Source: Acetobacter sp. CAG:977 (GTDB lineage: Bacteria; Pseudomonadota; Alphaproteobacteria; CAAGCB01; CAG-977). Taken from it: a stretch of 25,390 nucleotides of DNA. The stretch covers positions 1 through 25,390 of the forward strand of contig HF994916.1 of the NCBI GenBank assembly GCA_000434295.1, given 5' to 3'. Under the pieces are notes generated by a model. It was not told where the DNA came from. It was given only the letters and a program-made list of their open reading frames with translations, and did not search any database. How positions within the stretch are numbered: position 1 is the stretch's first letter; the number at the start of each line of letters is the position of its first letter. The position numbers were made by a program, and so were the translations under genes. Below are positions 8,228-15,191 of this stretch, piece after piece.

Positions 8228-8899
8228 ATGTCAAAGTTCTTTGATTTGTTCACGGCTTTGTGGAGACAGGATTTTCAAACGCTGGCTAATCCCGAAGTCG
8301 TCGGTATGCTTTATGCGGTTTTGTTGGTCGTTTTGATTTTGGAAAACGGTTTCTTGCCGACAACTTTCTTGCCGGGGGACAGCTTGCTGTTGTTGACGGG
8401 AGCTTTGATCGCGAACGGGTCTTTGGATTATTGGCTGACAATAGCCGTGTTGACGGTCGGCGCGTCTTTGGGATGTTGGCTGGGCTATTTACAGGGATTG
8501 TGGCTGGGAGAACATAAGTTCGTTCAAAAATGGCTGAACCGGATTCCTAAAAAATACCACGATAAAACGGAACGGCTTTTGGATAAATACGGATTGACGG
8601 CTTTGTTAATCGCTCGTTTTACCGCTTTTGTCAGAACGCTGATGCCCTATGTCATCGGAATTACCGAAATGCATCCGAAGAAATTCCAAATCGTCAATTG
8701 GGGCAGCGGTTTTTTGTGGGTGTTTCTGTTGGTTAATATCAGCTTTTGGCTGGGACATACCGAATTCTTTAAAATGTACCAGTCCAAAATTATGACGGCT
8801 TTGACCCTTGTCCCCGTTTTCTTTATCATCGTGGGGGTCGTCACAATGTTGGTGTTCGTCTGGAAACGCCGCAAAGAAGAAAAAAATAATAACGGTTAG
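8228..8899 (+). CDS. DedA-family inner-membrane protein
   Basis: A 223-residue polytopic membrane protein of the DedA (SNARE-associated, PF09335) family. The family includes undecaprenyl-phosphate flippases (UptA) and supports envelope homeostasis and proton-dependent functions. It shows the N-terminal ENGFLPTTFLPGDSLLLLTGAL motif with the family's acidic residue and PGD, and the central RFTAFVRTLMPYVIGITEM block with its conserved arginines. The later FQIVNWGSGFLWV segment and about four hydrophobic stretches also fit. The open frame extends back to 8096 inside hisD, but that part lacks family similarity, and ATG 8228 begins the recognisable protein. It starts 29 nt after hisD. Downstream of murA, a lipid-carrier recycling role would make sense, but that is inference. 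Confidence 0.9.
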   Translation: MSKFFDLFTALWRQDFQTLANPEVVGMLYAVLLVVLILENGFLPTTFLPGDSLLLLTGALIANGSLDYWLTIAVLTVGASLGCWLGYLQGLWLGEHKFVQKWLNRIPKKYHDKTERLLDKYGLTALLIARFTAFVRTLMPYVIGITEMHPKKFQIVNWGSGFLWVFLLVNISFWLGHTEFFKMYQSKIMTALTLVPVFFIIVGVVTMLVFVWKRRKEEKNNNG

Positions 8900-8910
8900 G
8901 GAGAACTCTT

Positions 8911-10059
8911 ATGTTGAACTTTCAGTTTTTTAATCCGACTCACGTCGTTTTCGGTAAGGGAATGATTGCTCAGCTGAAAAATTTGTTGCCGGCAAACACA
9001 AAAATTTTAATGACTTACGGCGGCGGTTCGATAAAAAAGAACGGCGTCTACGAACAGGTGAAAGAAGCATTAAAAGGCTTTGAAGTTGTCGAGTTTTCAG
9101 GGATTGAACCCAATCCGGAATACGAAACGTGCCTGAAAGCCGTTGAAATTGTCAATACGCAAAATATCGGGTTTATTTTGGCGGTCGGCGGCGGATCCGT
9201 ATTGGATGCGTCAAAGTTTATTTCCGTTGCGGCAGGGTATGACGGTGATAAATGGGAAATTATGCAAAAACTGTTGCCGTTGCCTCAGAAAGTTCCCGTC
9301 GGTGCCGTGATGACTTTGCCGGCCACGGGGTCGGAAATGAACTGCAATCTGGTGATATCCAGACGCGAAACAAAAGAAAAATTCGGCGGCGGCATTCCTT
9401 CCGTATTTCCGAAATTTTCAATTATCGATCCGTCCGTAACGTTTTCTTTGCCGATGCGCCAGACCGTGAACGGCATCGTTGATACGTTCGTTCACGTGAT
9501 GGAACAGTATGCGACGTATGACGTTGATTCGCCGTTGCAGGACAGATGGGCGCTTTCGATTATTCAAACGCTGATTGAAGAGGCGCCTAAGGTTTTGGAA
9601 AACCCGAATGACTATAATGTTCGGGCGAATCTGTTTTGGTGCGCGACGACGGGGTTGAATTTTATGATTGCTCCGGGCGTTGTTCAAGACTGGGCGACCC
9701 ATGCTTTGGGACACGAATTGACGGCTTTGTACGGGTTGGATCACGGGCAGAGTTTGGCTGTGATTTTGCCGCGTTTGTGGAAGGTTCTCTTTAACGAGAA
9801 AAAACAAAAGCTGGCAAAAATGGCCAGAATCGTTTGGAACGTTACGGGGACGGATGATGAAGCCGCAGAAAAGTGTATTGCGCTCAGCGAAGATTTCTTC
9901 CGCTCCATCGGCATGAAAACGAAATTAAGCGAATACAATGTCGATGCGTCGGAAGCGGCGGAAATTCTTAAACAACGTTTCGCCGAAAGAGGTGTTAATC
10001 CGGGGGAAACCGGAAAACTGACGCCGGAAGCCATTTACAAAATCGTTTCCGAAAGCTGA
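8911..10059 (+). CDS. Iron-containing alcohol dehydrogenase, YqhD-like
   Basis: A 382-residue member of the Fe-ADH family, probably an NADPH-dependent aldehyde reductase of the YqhD/butanol dehydrogenase branch. It has a GGGS element at about residues 37-40 and the dinucleotide motif GGGSVLD near 95. The metal ligands Asp191, His195, His264 and His278 have the same spacing (4, 69 and 14) as those of E. coli YqhD (194, 198, 267, 281). TLPATGSEMN is also typical. Its likely role is detoxifying short aldehydes or balancing redox. GGAG precedes the ATG by about 8 nt, and the gene starts 11 nt after the DedA gene. A strong terminator follows, so it is the last gene of the operon. Confidence 0.93.
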   Translation: MLNFQFFNPTHVVFGKGMIAQLKNLLPANTKILMTYGGGSIKKNGVYEQVKEALKGFEVVEFSGIEPNPEYETCLKAVEIVNTQNIGFILAVGGGSVLDASKFISVAAGYDGDKWEIMQKLLPLPQKVPVGAVMTLPATGSEMNCNLVISRRETKEKFGGGIPSVFPKFSIIDPSVTFSLPMRQTVNGIVDTFVHVMEQYATYDVDSPLQDRWALSIIQTLIEEAPKVLENPNDYNVRANLFWCATTGLNFMIAPGVVQDWATHALGHELTALYGLDHGQSLAVILPRLWKVLFNEKKQKLAKMARIVWNVTGTDDEAAEKCIALSEDFFRSIGMKTKLSEYNVDASEAAEILKQRFAERGVNPGETGKLTPEAIYKIVSES

Positions 10060-10069
10060 TTTTTTATGT

Positions 10070-10103
10070 AAAGGGGAAGCGCATGTCAGACTTCCCCTTT
10101 TTT
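10070..10103 (+). terminator. Intrinsic terminator of the murA-hisG-hisD operon
   Basis: A 10-bp stem AAAGGGGAAG (10070-10079) / CTTCCCCTTT (10091-10100) with an 11-nt loop runs into a T-tract. It lies 10 nt after the alcohol dehydrogenase stop codon. Confidence 0.92.
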
Positions 10104-10137
10104 AAAAAATATTCTGTTGCCGTGTGATAAAAAACAG

Positions 10138-10165
10138 TTCTCATTTATGGGGTTTTTGGTATGAT
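10138..10165 (+). promoter_or_regulatory. Predicted extended -10 promoter of the LRR gene
   Basis: TGGTATGAT gives an extended -10 (TATGAT at 10160-10165). The -35 region (TTCTCA at 10138-10143) is poor, as is common for extended -10 promoters. The start would be near 10172, 30 nt before the gene. Confidence 0.4.
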
Positions 10166-10201
10166 GGCAACGTTGATTCATTACATCAAAAGGATGGGAC
10201 A

Positions 10202-10924
10202 ATGTCTTTTTTTGAACAGGTGAACGGGAAAACCGTTGATGAATACGTCAGCGACGTGGCAAACGGCAAAACGCCGGCAATCGCCGTCAGCCGCCGCGAT
10301 TTTAATGCGGATCAGTATAAGGCGCTGTGCGAGGCTATCCGAAACAGCAAGGCCGTTAATAACGTTTTTTTAAGTGACATTTCCGACGAAGCGGAAATTA
10401 AAATGTTGTTTGATGCGATCGCTTCAAACGGAAATATTGAAAAAATTACTTTGCAAAATACGCCGCTGGGCGACAAATATGTCAAAGAATTCGCCGATAT
10501 GTATGTCAAACATCCTTTGTTGACGGGGATCTTCTTTAAAAACGCCAATATCGGAGACGAAGGCGCCGTCGCTTTGGCTCATGCCGTTTCTCAAAAGACA
10601 AAAGCCGCAGAAGCCGAAGGCGTCAACGGCGAAGCAAAGTTGTTGAAAAGCATTCGTCTGAATCAGAATCATATTAAGAACGACGGTGCCAAAGCTTTGG
10701 CCGAAGTCCTCAAAGACGGCAAAAAATTGCAAGTCTTTATCGTCGCCGGAAACGAAATCGAAGACGAAGGTATGTTCGCGGTGGCTGATGCCTTGGCCGT
10801 TAATGATACCGTCGAAAAACTGGACGTATCGGGGAATCCGTTTTCTCCCAGCGGCGCAGCGGCTTTGGTCGCCGTCGTGCGCAATAAGCCGTCCATTAAA
10901 GAATACGCCGGTTTCGAAATTTAA
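10202..10924 (+). CDS. Leucine-rich-repeat protein, ribonuclease-inhibitor-like repeats
   Basis: A 240-residue protein with no signal peptide or membrane segment, so probably cytoplasmic. After a ~45-residue N-terminal part it has consecutive repeats of the RNI type. Each carries a short strand (for example IEKITLQNTPLGDK, LKSIRLNQNHIKNDGA, LQVFIVAGNEIEDEGM, VEKLDVSGNPFSPSGA) and a helix of the AVALAHAV / AKALAEVL kind. Such repeats make curved protein-binding surfaces. The ATG at 10202 has AAAGGA 8 nt upstream; the frame extends to 10124 without an RBS. It is flanked by a terminator on each side, so it is monocistronic. The partner is unknown, and bacterial members of this fold have mixed roles. 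Confidence 0.85.
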   Translation: MSFFEQVNGKTVDEYVSDVANGKTPAIAVSRRDFNADQYKALCEAIRNSKAVNNVFLSDISDEAEIKMLFDAIASNGNIEKITLQNTPLGDKYVKEFADMYVKHPLLTGIFFKNANIGDEGAVALAHAVSQKTKAAEAEGVNGEAKLLKSIRLNQNHIKNDGAKALAEVLKDGKKLQVFIVAGNEIEDEGMFAVADALAVNDTVEKLDVSGNPFSPSGAAALVAVVRNKPSIKEYAGFEI

Positions 10925-10945
10925 TCTTTTCCTTTTAAACAAAAA

Positions 10946-10977
10946 GCGCGTTCCTCTGCGGGAACGCTCTTTTTTTA
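10946..10977 (+). terminator. Intrinsic terminator of the LRR gene
   Basis: A 7-bp stem GCGTTCC (10948-10954) / GGAACGC (10961-10967) is followed by TC and eight T. It lies just upstream of the RgpF-like gene start at 10988. Confidence 0.9.
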
Positions 10978-10987
10978 AGGGGGCGCC

Positions 10988-11866
10988 ATGCCTGAAATTC
11001 TTGTTCACGTTCACCTGTTCTATCCTGAATTTTGGAATGAAATTTCGGCTTGTCTGAAAAATATTTCTTCGCCGTACGATTTGGTTGTGACTTTGGTCGA
11101 GAATGATTCAAAAACCATTGAAAATATCAAGGGGTTTAAATCCGACGCACGAATTGAAATCGTTGAAAATCGCGGTTTTGACGTTGCTCCCTTTATAAAG
11201 ATCATGCGCGAAAACGACTTAAGCCGCTATGATTTCGTGATACACCTGCATTCAAAACGGGATGTAGCCGATACTTTGGGAAATGTCGTTTTAAAGGATC
11301 CGAAGCAATGGCGTCGACTGTTGTTGAATTTTTGTTCTTCGGCGCAAAATTGGCAAAGAACGCTTAAAACCTTTCACGATAACTCGAAAACGGGAATGGT
11401 GGCTGACAGAGTTTGCATTTTAAGCGAACGTTTTGATCCGACACCGGAAATGTGTTCGGCAGCCAAGGATTATCTAACCGAGTACCTGAAGATACCGCTT
11501 AAAAAAGCCGTCTTTGTTTCGGGAACGATGTTTATGGCTCGATCAGAATTGTTTAAGCCTTTGGTCGAAAAAGTGTCTTTTGATGATTTTGAACCGACGA
11601 AACGGCAGGATTTTTTAACGTTGGGGCATATTTTTGAGCGCGTTTTCGGTTATATCGTGTATTCCCAAGATTATGAAATATCGGATTTTGCCGGCAGAAA
11701 TTGGCGCGTGTTTCCGGCAAGACTGTGTCCGACGCCTTTTTTGATACGTTTAAAAAATTCCGTTTTCAGATTTGTCTTTCAAAAAAAGACAGACAAAAAA
11801 GGAAACACTTTGATTAAAGTTTTTAAAATCCCCGTGTGGAGAAAAAAATCAAACGTTGTCAAATAG
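10988..11866 (+). CDS. RgpF-like polysaccharide biosynthesis protein
   Basis: A 292-residue protein resembling the rhamnan-synthesis F family (PF05045), which takes part in making O-antigen or wall rhamnose polymers. Recognisable blocks are the N-terminal ILVHVHLFYPEFWNEI, ENRGFDVAPF near residue 62, HLHSKRD, then VSGTMFMARSELF and HIFERVFGYIV. It ends with a basic tail carrying the short motif IKVFKIPVWRKK, which also occurs in neighbouring glycan genes. There is no signal peptide. The start is the ATG at 10988, with a G-rich RBS immediately upstream. Its last 18 nt overlap the 3' end of the convergent CgeB-like gene. The exact sugar and linkage cannot be inferred. Confidence 0.82.
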   Translation: MPEILVHVHLFYPEFWNEISACLKNISSPYDLVVTLVENDSKTIENIKGFKSDARIEIVENRGFDVAPFIKIMRENDLSRYDFVIHLHSKRDVADTLGNVVLKDPKQWRRLLLNFCSSAQNWQRTLKTFHDNSKTGMVADRVCILSERFDPTPEMCSAAKDYLTEYLKIPLKKAVFVSGTMFMARSELFKPLVEKVSFDDFEPTKRQDFLTLGHIFERVFGYIVYSQDYEISDFAGRNWRVFPARLCPTPFLIRLKNSVFRFVFQKKTDKKGNTLIKVFKIPVWRKKSNVVK

Positions 11867-12904
11867 TTCGTTTAATTGAAGGGCAATTTTTTCAACGCTG
11901 AAATTTTTTAAAGTAATCTTTTTTGCTCTTTCGGCTTTTTCTTTGCGTTCCGAAGGGGTATTCAGGTAACGGTCAACCAATTCTTTTAATTCATCGGCGT
12001 TTCGATACATGGGAATGCTGTCTCCGTACAGGCGTTCTATGGCTTCGACATAATCGGAAATGATGAAGGCGCCGCATGCCGAAGCGTCATATATTCTGTT
12101 GGCGATAAATCCTTTTTTTGCCATGTCGTCCCAATGGTCGCACAAAACGATGTCTGCGGAAGAATAATATTTGTGAAGTTCCGTGTTTTTAATGCCGGTT
12201 CCGGCTGTTTTTACGCCGAATTGTTCCCAGTCTCCGCCATAGACGGTTATCGGCAGATTTTTTTCCAAAGCGAACTTAACGCAGTTTCTGAAGACGCCTC
12301 GAGAATTTCCTACGAATAAAACTTTTGTTTTGAAGTCGTCGGAAGGTTCGGGGAAAAATTTTTCGGGATCTGTAAATTGCGGAACAAAAAAGCAATTTAT
12401 TCCTTCTTTTTTTAAATACTCCGCATATGGCAAAGACGCGCAAGCAACGGCACTAAAACGGGACATTTCGTCTAAAGAGACACTGTTCGGATGCGACAGG
12501 ATGTATAGGATATGTTTCCCTTTGGAATTTTTCGGAGGAATATACTCGGTTAATCCGCGCAAGGTTAGAGTTTTTATATTTTTTTTATCTGCGGGATAAC
12601 GGAAGCGGTTACAAAAATCGATACGGACGGTTTGACCGTTTTTTTCAAAAAATTTTTTTAAATCTTCGGCGATCCAGAAATCACCCCATTTAAAGCGTTC
12701 GTCATCAGGCGGTGCCGGACACTTAATTGCCGTAACGTTTTTGTAGCGTCTGTAAAAAAATAAATCTTTGATATTTTTGAAGATTTTTGAAAACGTTTTT
12801 GTTCGAATTTTTAAAACAGGAACGGTAAATATTCTGACTTTGATGCTGCGTTCGGGCTTAATATCAAGAGAAATCAGAAATTTTAAAATTTTAGGAAAAG
12901 GCAT
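11849..12904 (-). CDS. CgeB-like family 1 glycosyltransferase
   Basis: About 351 residues. The C-terminal half (about 195-351) matches the CgeB / Glyco_trans_1_2 (PF13524) type of GT-B glycosyltransferase: VLFVGNSRG, ITVYGGDWEQFG, YYSSADIVLCDHWDDM, then IYDASACGAFIISDYVEAIERLYG and a closing helix. The N-terminal half has the family's ILSHPNSVS segment and an early basic motif VRIFTVPVLKIR, like those in its neighbours. A TTG at 12910 is in frame, but ATG 12904 is preferred; neither has a strong RBS. It is convergent with, and overlaps by 18 nt, the RgpF-like gene. It likely adds a sugar to a surface glycan; the donor and acceptor are unknown. Confidence 0.85.
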   Translation of the reverse strand: MPFPKILKFLISLDIKPERSIKVRIFTVPVLKIRTKTFSKIFKNIKDLFFYRRYKNVTAIKCPAPPDDERFKWGDFWIAEDLKKFFEKNGQTVRIDFCNRFRYPADKKNIKTLTLRGLTEYIPPKNSKGKHILYILSHPNSVSLDEMSRFSAVACASLPYAEYLKKEGINCFFVPQFTDPEKFFPEPSDDFKTKVLFVGNSRGVFRNCVKFALEKNLPITVYGGDWEQFGVKTAGTGIKNTELHKYYSSADIVLCDHWDDMAKKGFIANRIYDASACGAFIISDYVEAIERLYGDSIPMYRNADELKELVDRYLNTPSERKEKAERAKKITLKNFSVEKIALQLNELFDNV

Positions 12905-12963
12905 TGCCAAAAAACTTTATTAACAATAATATATAACGTATTCTTTTTTTTAAAGACTATAGC

Positions 12964-12992
12964 TTGAAAAGTCAATAAAAAAAGATAATAAT
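12964..12992 (+). promoter_or_regulatory. Predicted promoter of the GT-A glycosyltransferase gene
   Basis: TTGAAA (12964-12969) and AATAAT (12987-12992) are 17 bases apart in very AT-rich DNA. The -35 lies in the inverted repeat TTGA-AAAG-TCAA (12964-12975), whose other arm gives TTGACT on the minus strand for the divergent CgeB-like gene. Shared divergent control is possible, but the minus-strand -10 is poor. Confidence 0.4.
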
Positions 12993-13021
12993 TACGTTTT
13001 ATTGATGCATGAGATTTTTTA

Positions 13022-14089
13022 ATGTTATCACGGAAAGAAAATAAAATAAATTTGTTTTTAAAATCTGTATTTATGTTTCCGCCTTATTCAAAAAAGAATC
13101 TTTTGATGGCTCTCGGGAAAAAACCAAAACTTTCTTTTTGTGATTTTTTGATTTCTTATATTTGTTTTCCATTCAATATATATCGCCTTTATAACCTTTT
13201 GAAAAAAGAAAAAAAATATAATCAAGAGCCTTTGATAAAAAGCGTAAATAAAAAAGAAAAAGAAAAGGAAATAAATATCTTTCTGACAGATAAAAGGACG
13301 ATCCCTCTTATTGTTTCTCTGACGTCTTTTCCTCAAAGAATGGCAGATATCTCTTATGTGCTGTATTCTTTAATAAACCAAACGCTGAAGCCGGATAAAA
13401 CGATTCTGTGGCTGGCAAAAGAACAGTTCCCGCAAAAAGAAAATGATTTGCCGGATGACGTGATCGGTTTTGTTGAAAAGGGGCTGGAAATTCAATGGTG
13501 CGAAGATTTGCGCTCTTATAAAAAATTGATACCGGCATTGAAGGCGTTCCCCAATGCGAATATCGTAACGGCAGATGACGACATTTATTATCCGTCGGAT
13601 TGGTTGGAAAAATTGTATTTGGCTCATCTGCGACATCCTGGATGCATCGTGGCACATCGAACGCATTTGATAAAAACAATGAACGGAAAAATGGCTCCAT
13701 ACAATGAGTGGGAAAAATCCGTTTCCTTAAATCAGGAAATGTTTTCTTTGTTTGCAACAGGGTGCGGCGGCATCCTGTATCCAGAAGGAGCTTTGGACAA
13801 ACGTGTTTTTGACAGAAGATCTTTTGAGGAATTGTGCCCGAATGCCGACGATATTTGGTTTTGGGTAATGGCGGTTTTAAATAAAACCCCGATCATAACA
13901 GCGGAAAACAATATGCGCGAATTGGTCTATGTAAATCCGGAACGCGAACTGAATTCTAACGGAGAAACAACTCTTTATGCCTTGAACAAAAACGGCGGGA
14001 ATGACCGTCAACTAAAGGCAGTTATGCAAAAATATCCTGAAATCGCAGACATTCTTAAACAAGACGATTCTTTGAAAAAAAAGATATAA
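13022..14089 (+). CDS. Glycosyltransferase with a GT-A-like DDD motif
   Basis: A 355-residue protein. From about residue 95 it shows a glycosyltransferase pattern: IPLIVSLTSFPQRM, SLINQTLKPDKTILWLA, WCEDLRSYKKLIPALKAFP, then the metal-binding VTADDDIYYPSDWLEKLY near residues 182-196. FATGCGGILYP and ADDIWFWVMAV follow as an acceptor-site region. The first ~90 residues are different: basic, A-rich in codons and low in complexity (clusters of Lys and Glu), with a short hydrophobic patch SFCDFLISYICFPFNIY that may hold it at the membrane. The RBS is weak. Its stop is 7 nt from the convergent deacetylase stop. The sugar specificity is unknown. Confidence 0.8.
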   Translation: MLSRKENKINLFLKSVFMFPPYSKKNLLMALGKKPKLSFCDFLISYICFPFNIYRLYNLLKKEKKYNQEPLIKSVNKKEKEKEINIFLTDKRTIPLIVSLTSFPQRMADISYVLYSLINQTLKPDKTILWLAKEQFPQKENDLPDDVIGFVEKGLEIQWCEDLRSYKKLIPALKAFPNANIVTADDDIYYPSDWLEKLYLAHLRHPGCIVAHRTHLIKTMNGKMAPYNEWEKSVSLNQEMFSLFATGCGGILYPEGALDKRVFDRRSFEELCPNADDIWFWVMAVLNKTPIITAENNMRELVYVNPERELNSNGETTLYALNKNGGNDRQLKAVMQKYPEIADILKQDDSLKKKI

Positions 14090-14096
14090 AAATTTT

Positions 14097-15182
14097 TCAT
14101 GTCCCTTCTTTTTTTACTTTGAATTTTATTTTTATAAAAAACAAAGTCAGAATACGTTTTTTCCCTTTGCGTTCGAAATTGAATACTTTGCCGAACAAAT
14201 GCCTGACGTATTCCGAAAACGTGTATGTCCTTGATAGAGACATCGTTCCCAAATACGCCGGCAAAAAAGCGTTTTCCTGAACGGAGATGCGAGGCAAAAT
14301 ATAGTCGCTGTCGGAACTTAAGGTGAATCTTCGATCCGATTTGCCTTTCGCACGAATTGAAACGGCCGAACGGTAATATTTTCGGGCAAATTTTAAAACG
14401 CGGTCGTTATATTGACCGTAAGGATAGCTGAAATGCGAAACCGTTTTTCCGATATGATTTTCAATCAGTCGCTTGCTTTGCGAAAATTCATTTTCCAAGT
14501 CTTCGTCGTTTTTAATTAATGTCAGCCATTGATGCGTTTTCGCGTGCGAGCCGATCGTGCAAAGCGGATTTTGCGCCATGTCTTTCAGATCATCCCATGA
14601 ACATAAAAAACGCTGTTTATAGGCGGAAAAGTCAATGAGCTCGTTGGTAAAAAGCTCTTGTAAAATCTCATATCCCGATTTTTGAGGCATCATTTCTTTT
14701 TGTTTTATAAATGCCTGCCAAAACACGGAAAAAGCCGCTTGCTTTTCCAGTATCGTTGCTGCGAAAACGGTTCGCCCTTCAAAAGGCAGAGAATCATTTT
14801 TTGCAATAATGTCCATCATAATTTGCATGCCGTCGGCTTCCGGTTTCATGCAGTTTTTAAAACCGTTTTCGATAAAATCCGAAGCGACATAGAACACAAA
14901 CGGGACGTTTTGTCGTTTAAATACGGGAAAAGCATGGTCGTAAATGTCTTTCGTTCCGTCGTCGATCGTAATGCAAACGTCGGTCGGTCGGGATGTTTTT
15001 TTGTGTTTGTTTTCTATGAATTCATCTATCGACACAAAACGGGCGCCTTGTTCTTTTGCCCGAATGATTTGAATTTCCAAATACTCTGGCGACAGGCGAA
15101 GCGCCGAATCCATCCCAAACGGCAAGTGTTCAATGCGCGGCGGAGCCACTCGGTGAAGCATCCATAAAATACCGTTTCGCAT
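14097..15182 (-). CDS. Polysaccharide deacetylase (NodB homology domain)
   Basis: A 361-residue carbohydrate esterase family 4 protein that removes N- or O-acetyl groups from a glycan. Motif 1 is CITIDDGTKD with the catalytic-base and metal Asp74/Asp75. The metal histidines are in GSHAKTHQWL (about 212 and 216), and SYPYGQYND follows. An insertion of about 80 residues separates the first two motifs. No cleavable signal peptide is evident, so it may act on cytoplasmic lipid-linked intermediates. The C-terminus is basic and hydrophobic (RILTLFFIKIKFKVKK), resembling the short motif in neighbouring genes. AAGGA lies 6 nt before the ATG and overlaps the stop of the upstream two-domain GT, from which it is 9 nt away. 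The two are probably co-transcribed. Confidence 0.88.
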   Translation of the reverse strand: MRNGILWMLHRVAPPRIEHLPFGMDSALRLSPEYLEIQIIRAKEQGARFVSIDEFIENKHKKTSRPTDVCITIDDGTKDIYDHAFPVFKRQNVPFVFYVASDFIENGFKNCMKPEADGMQIMMDIIAKNDSLPFEGRTVFAATILEKQAAFSVFWQAFIKQKEMMPQKSGYEILQELFTNELIDFSAYKQRFLCSWDDLKDMAQNPLCTIGSHAKTHQWLTLIKNDEDLENEFSQSKRLIENHIGKTVSHFSYPYGQYNDRVLKFARKYYRSAVSIRAKGKSDRRFTLSSDSDYILPRISVQENAFLPAYLGTMSLSRTYTFSEYVRHLFGKVFNFERKGKKRILTLFFIKIKFKVKKEGT

Positions 15183-15191
15183 GGTAGTTCC

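Noticed and set aside
10424..11014. 196-codon minus-strand open frame opposite the LRR gene
   Set aside because: It crosses the LRR terminator and mirrors the LRR coding frame; no motif of its own.
14088..14110. Bidirectional terminator between the GT-A-like and deacetylase genes
   Set aside because: Only AAAAATTTTT is present, with no GC stem.
14682..15167. 161-codon plus-strand open frame opposite the deacetylase
   Set aside because: Opposes the NodB motifs; Cys/Phe/His-rich composition is typical of an antisense shadow.
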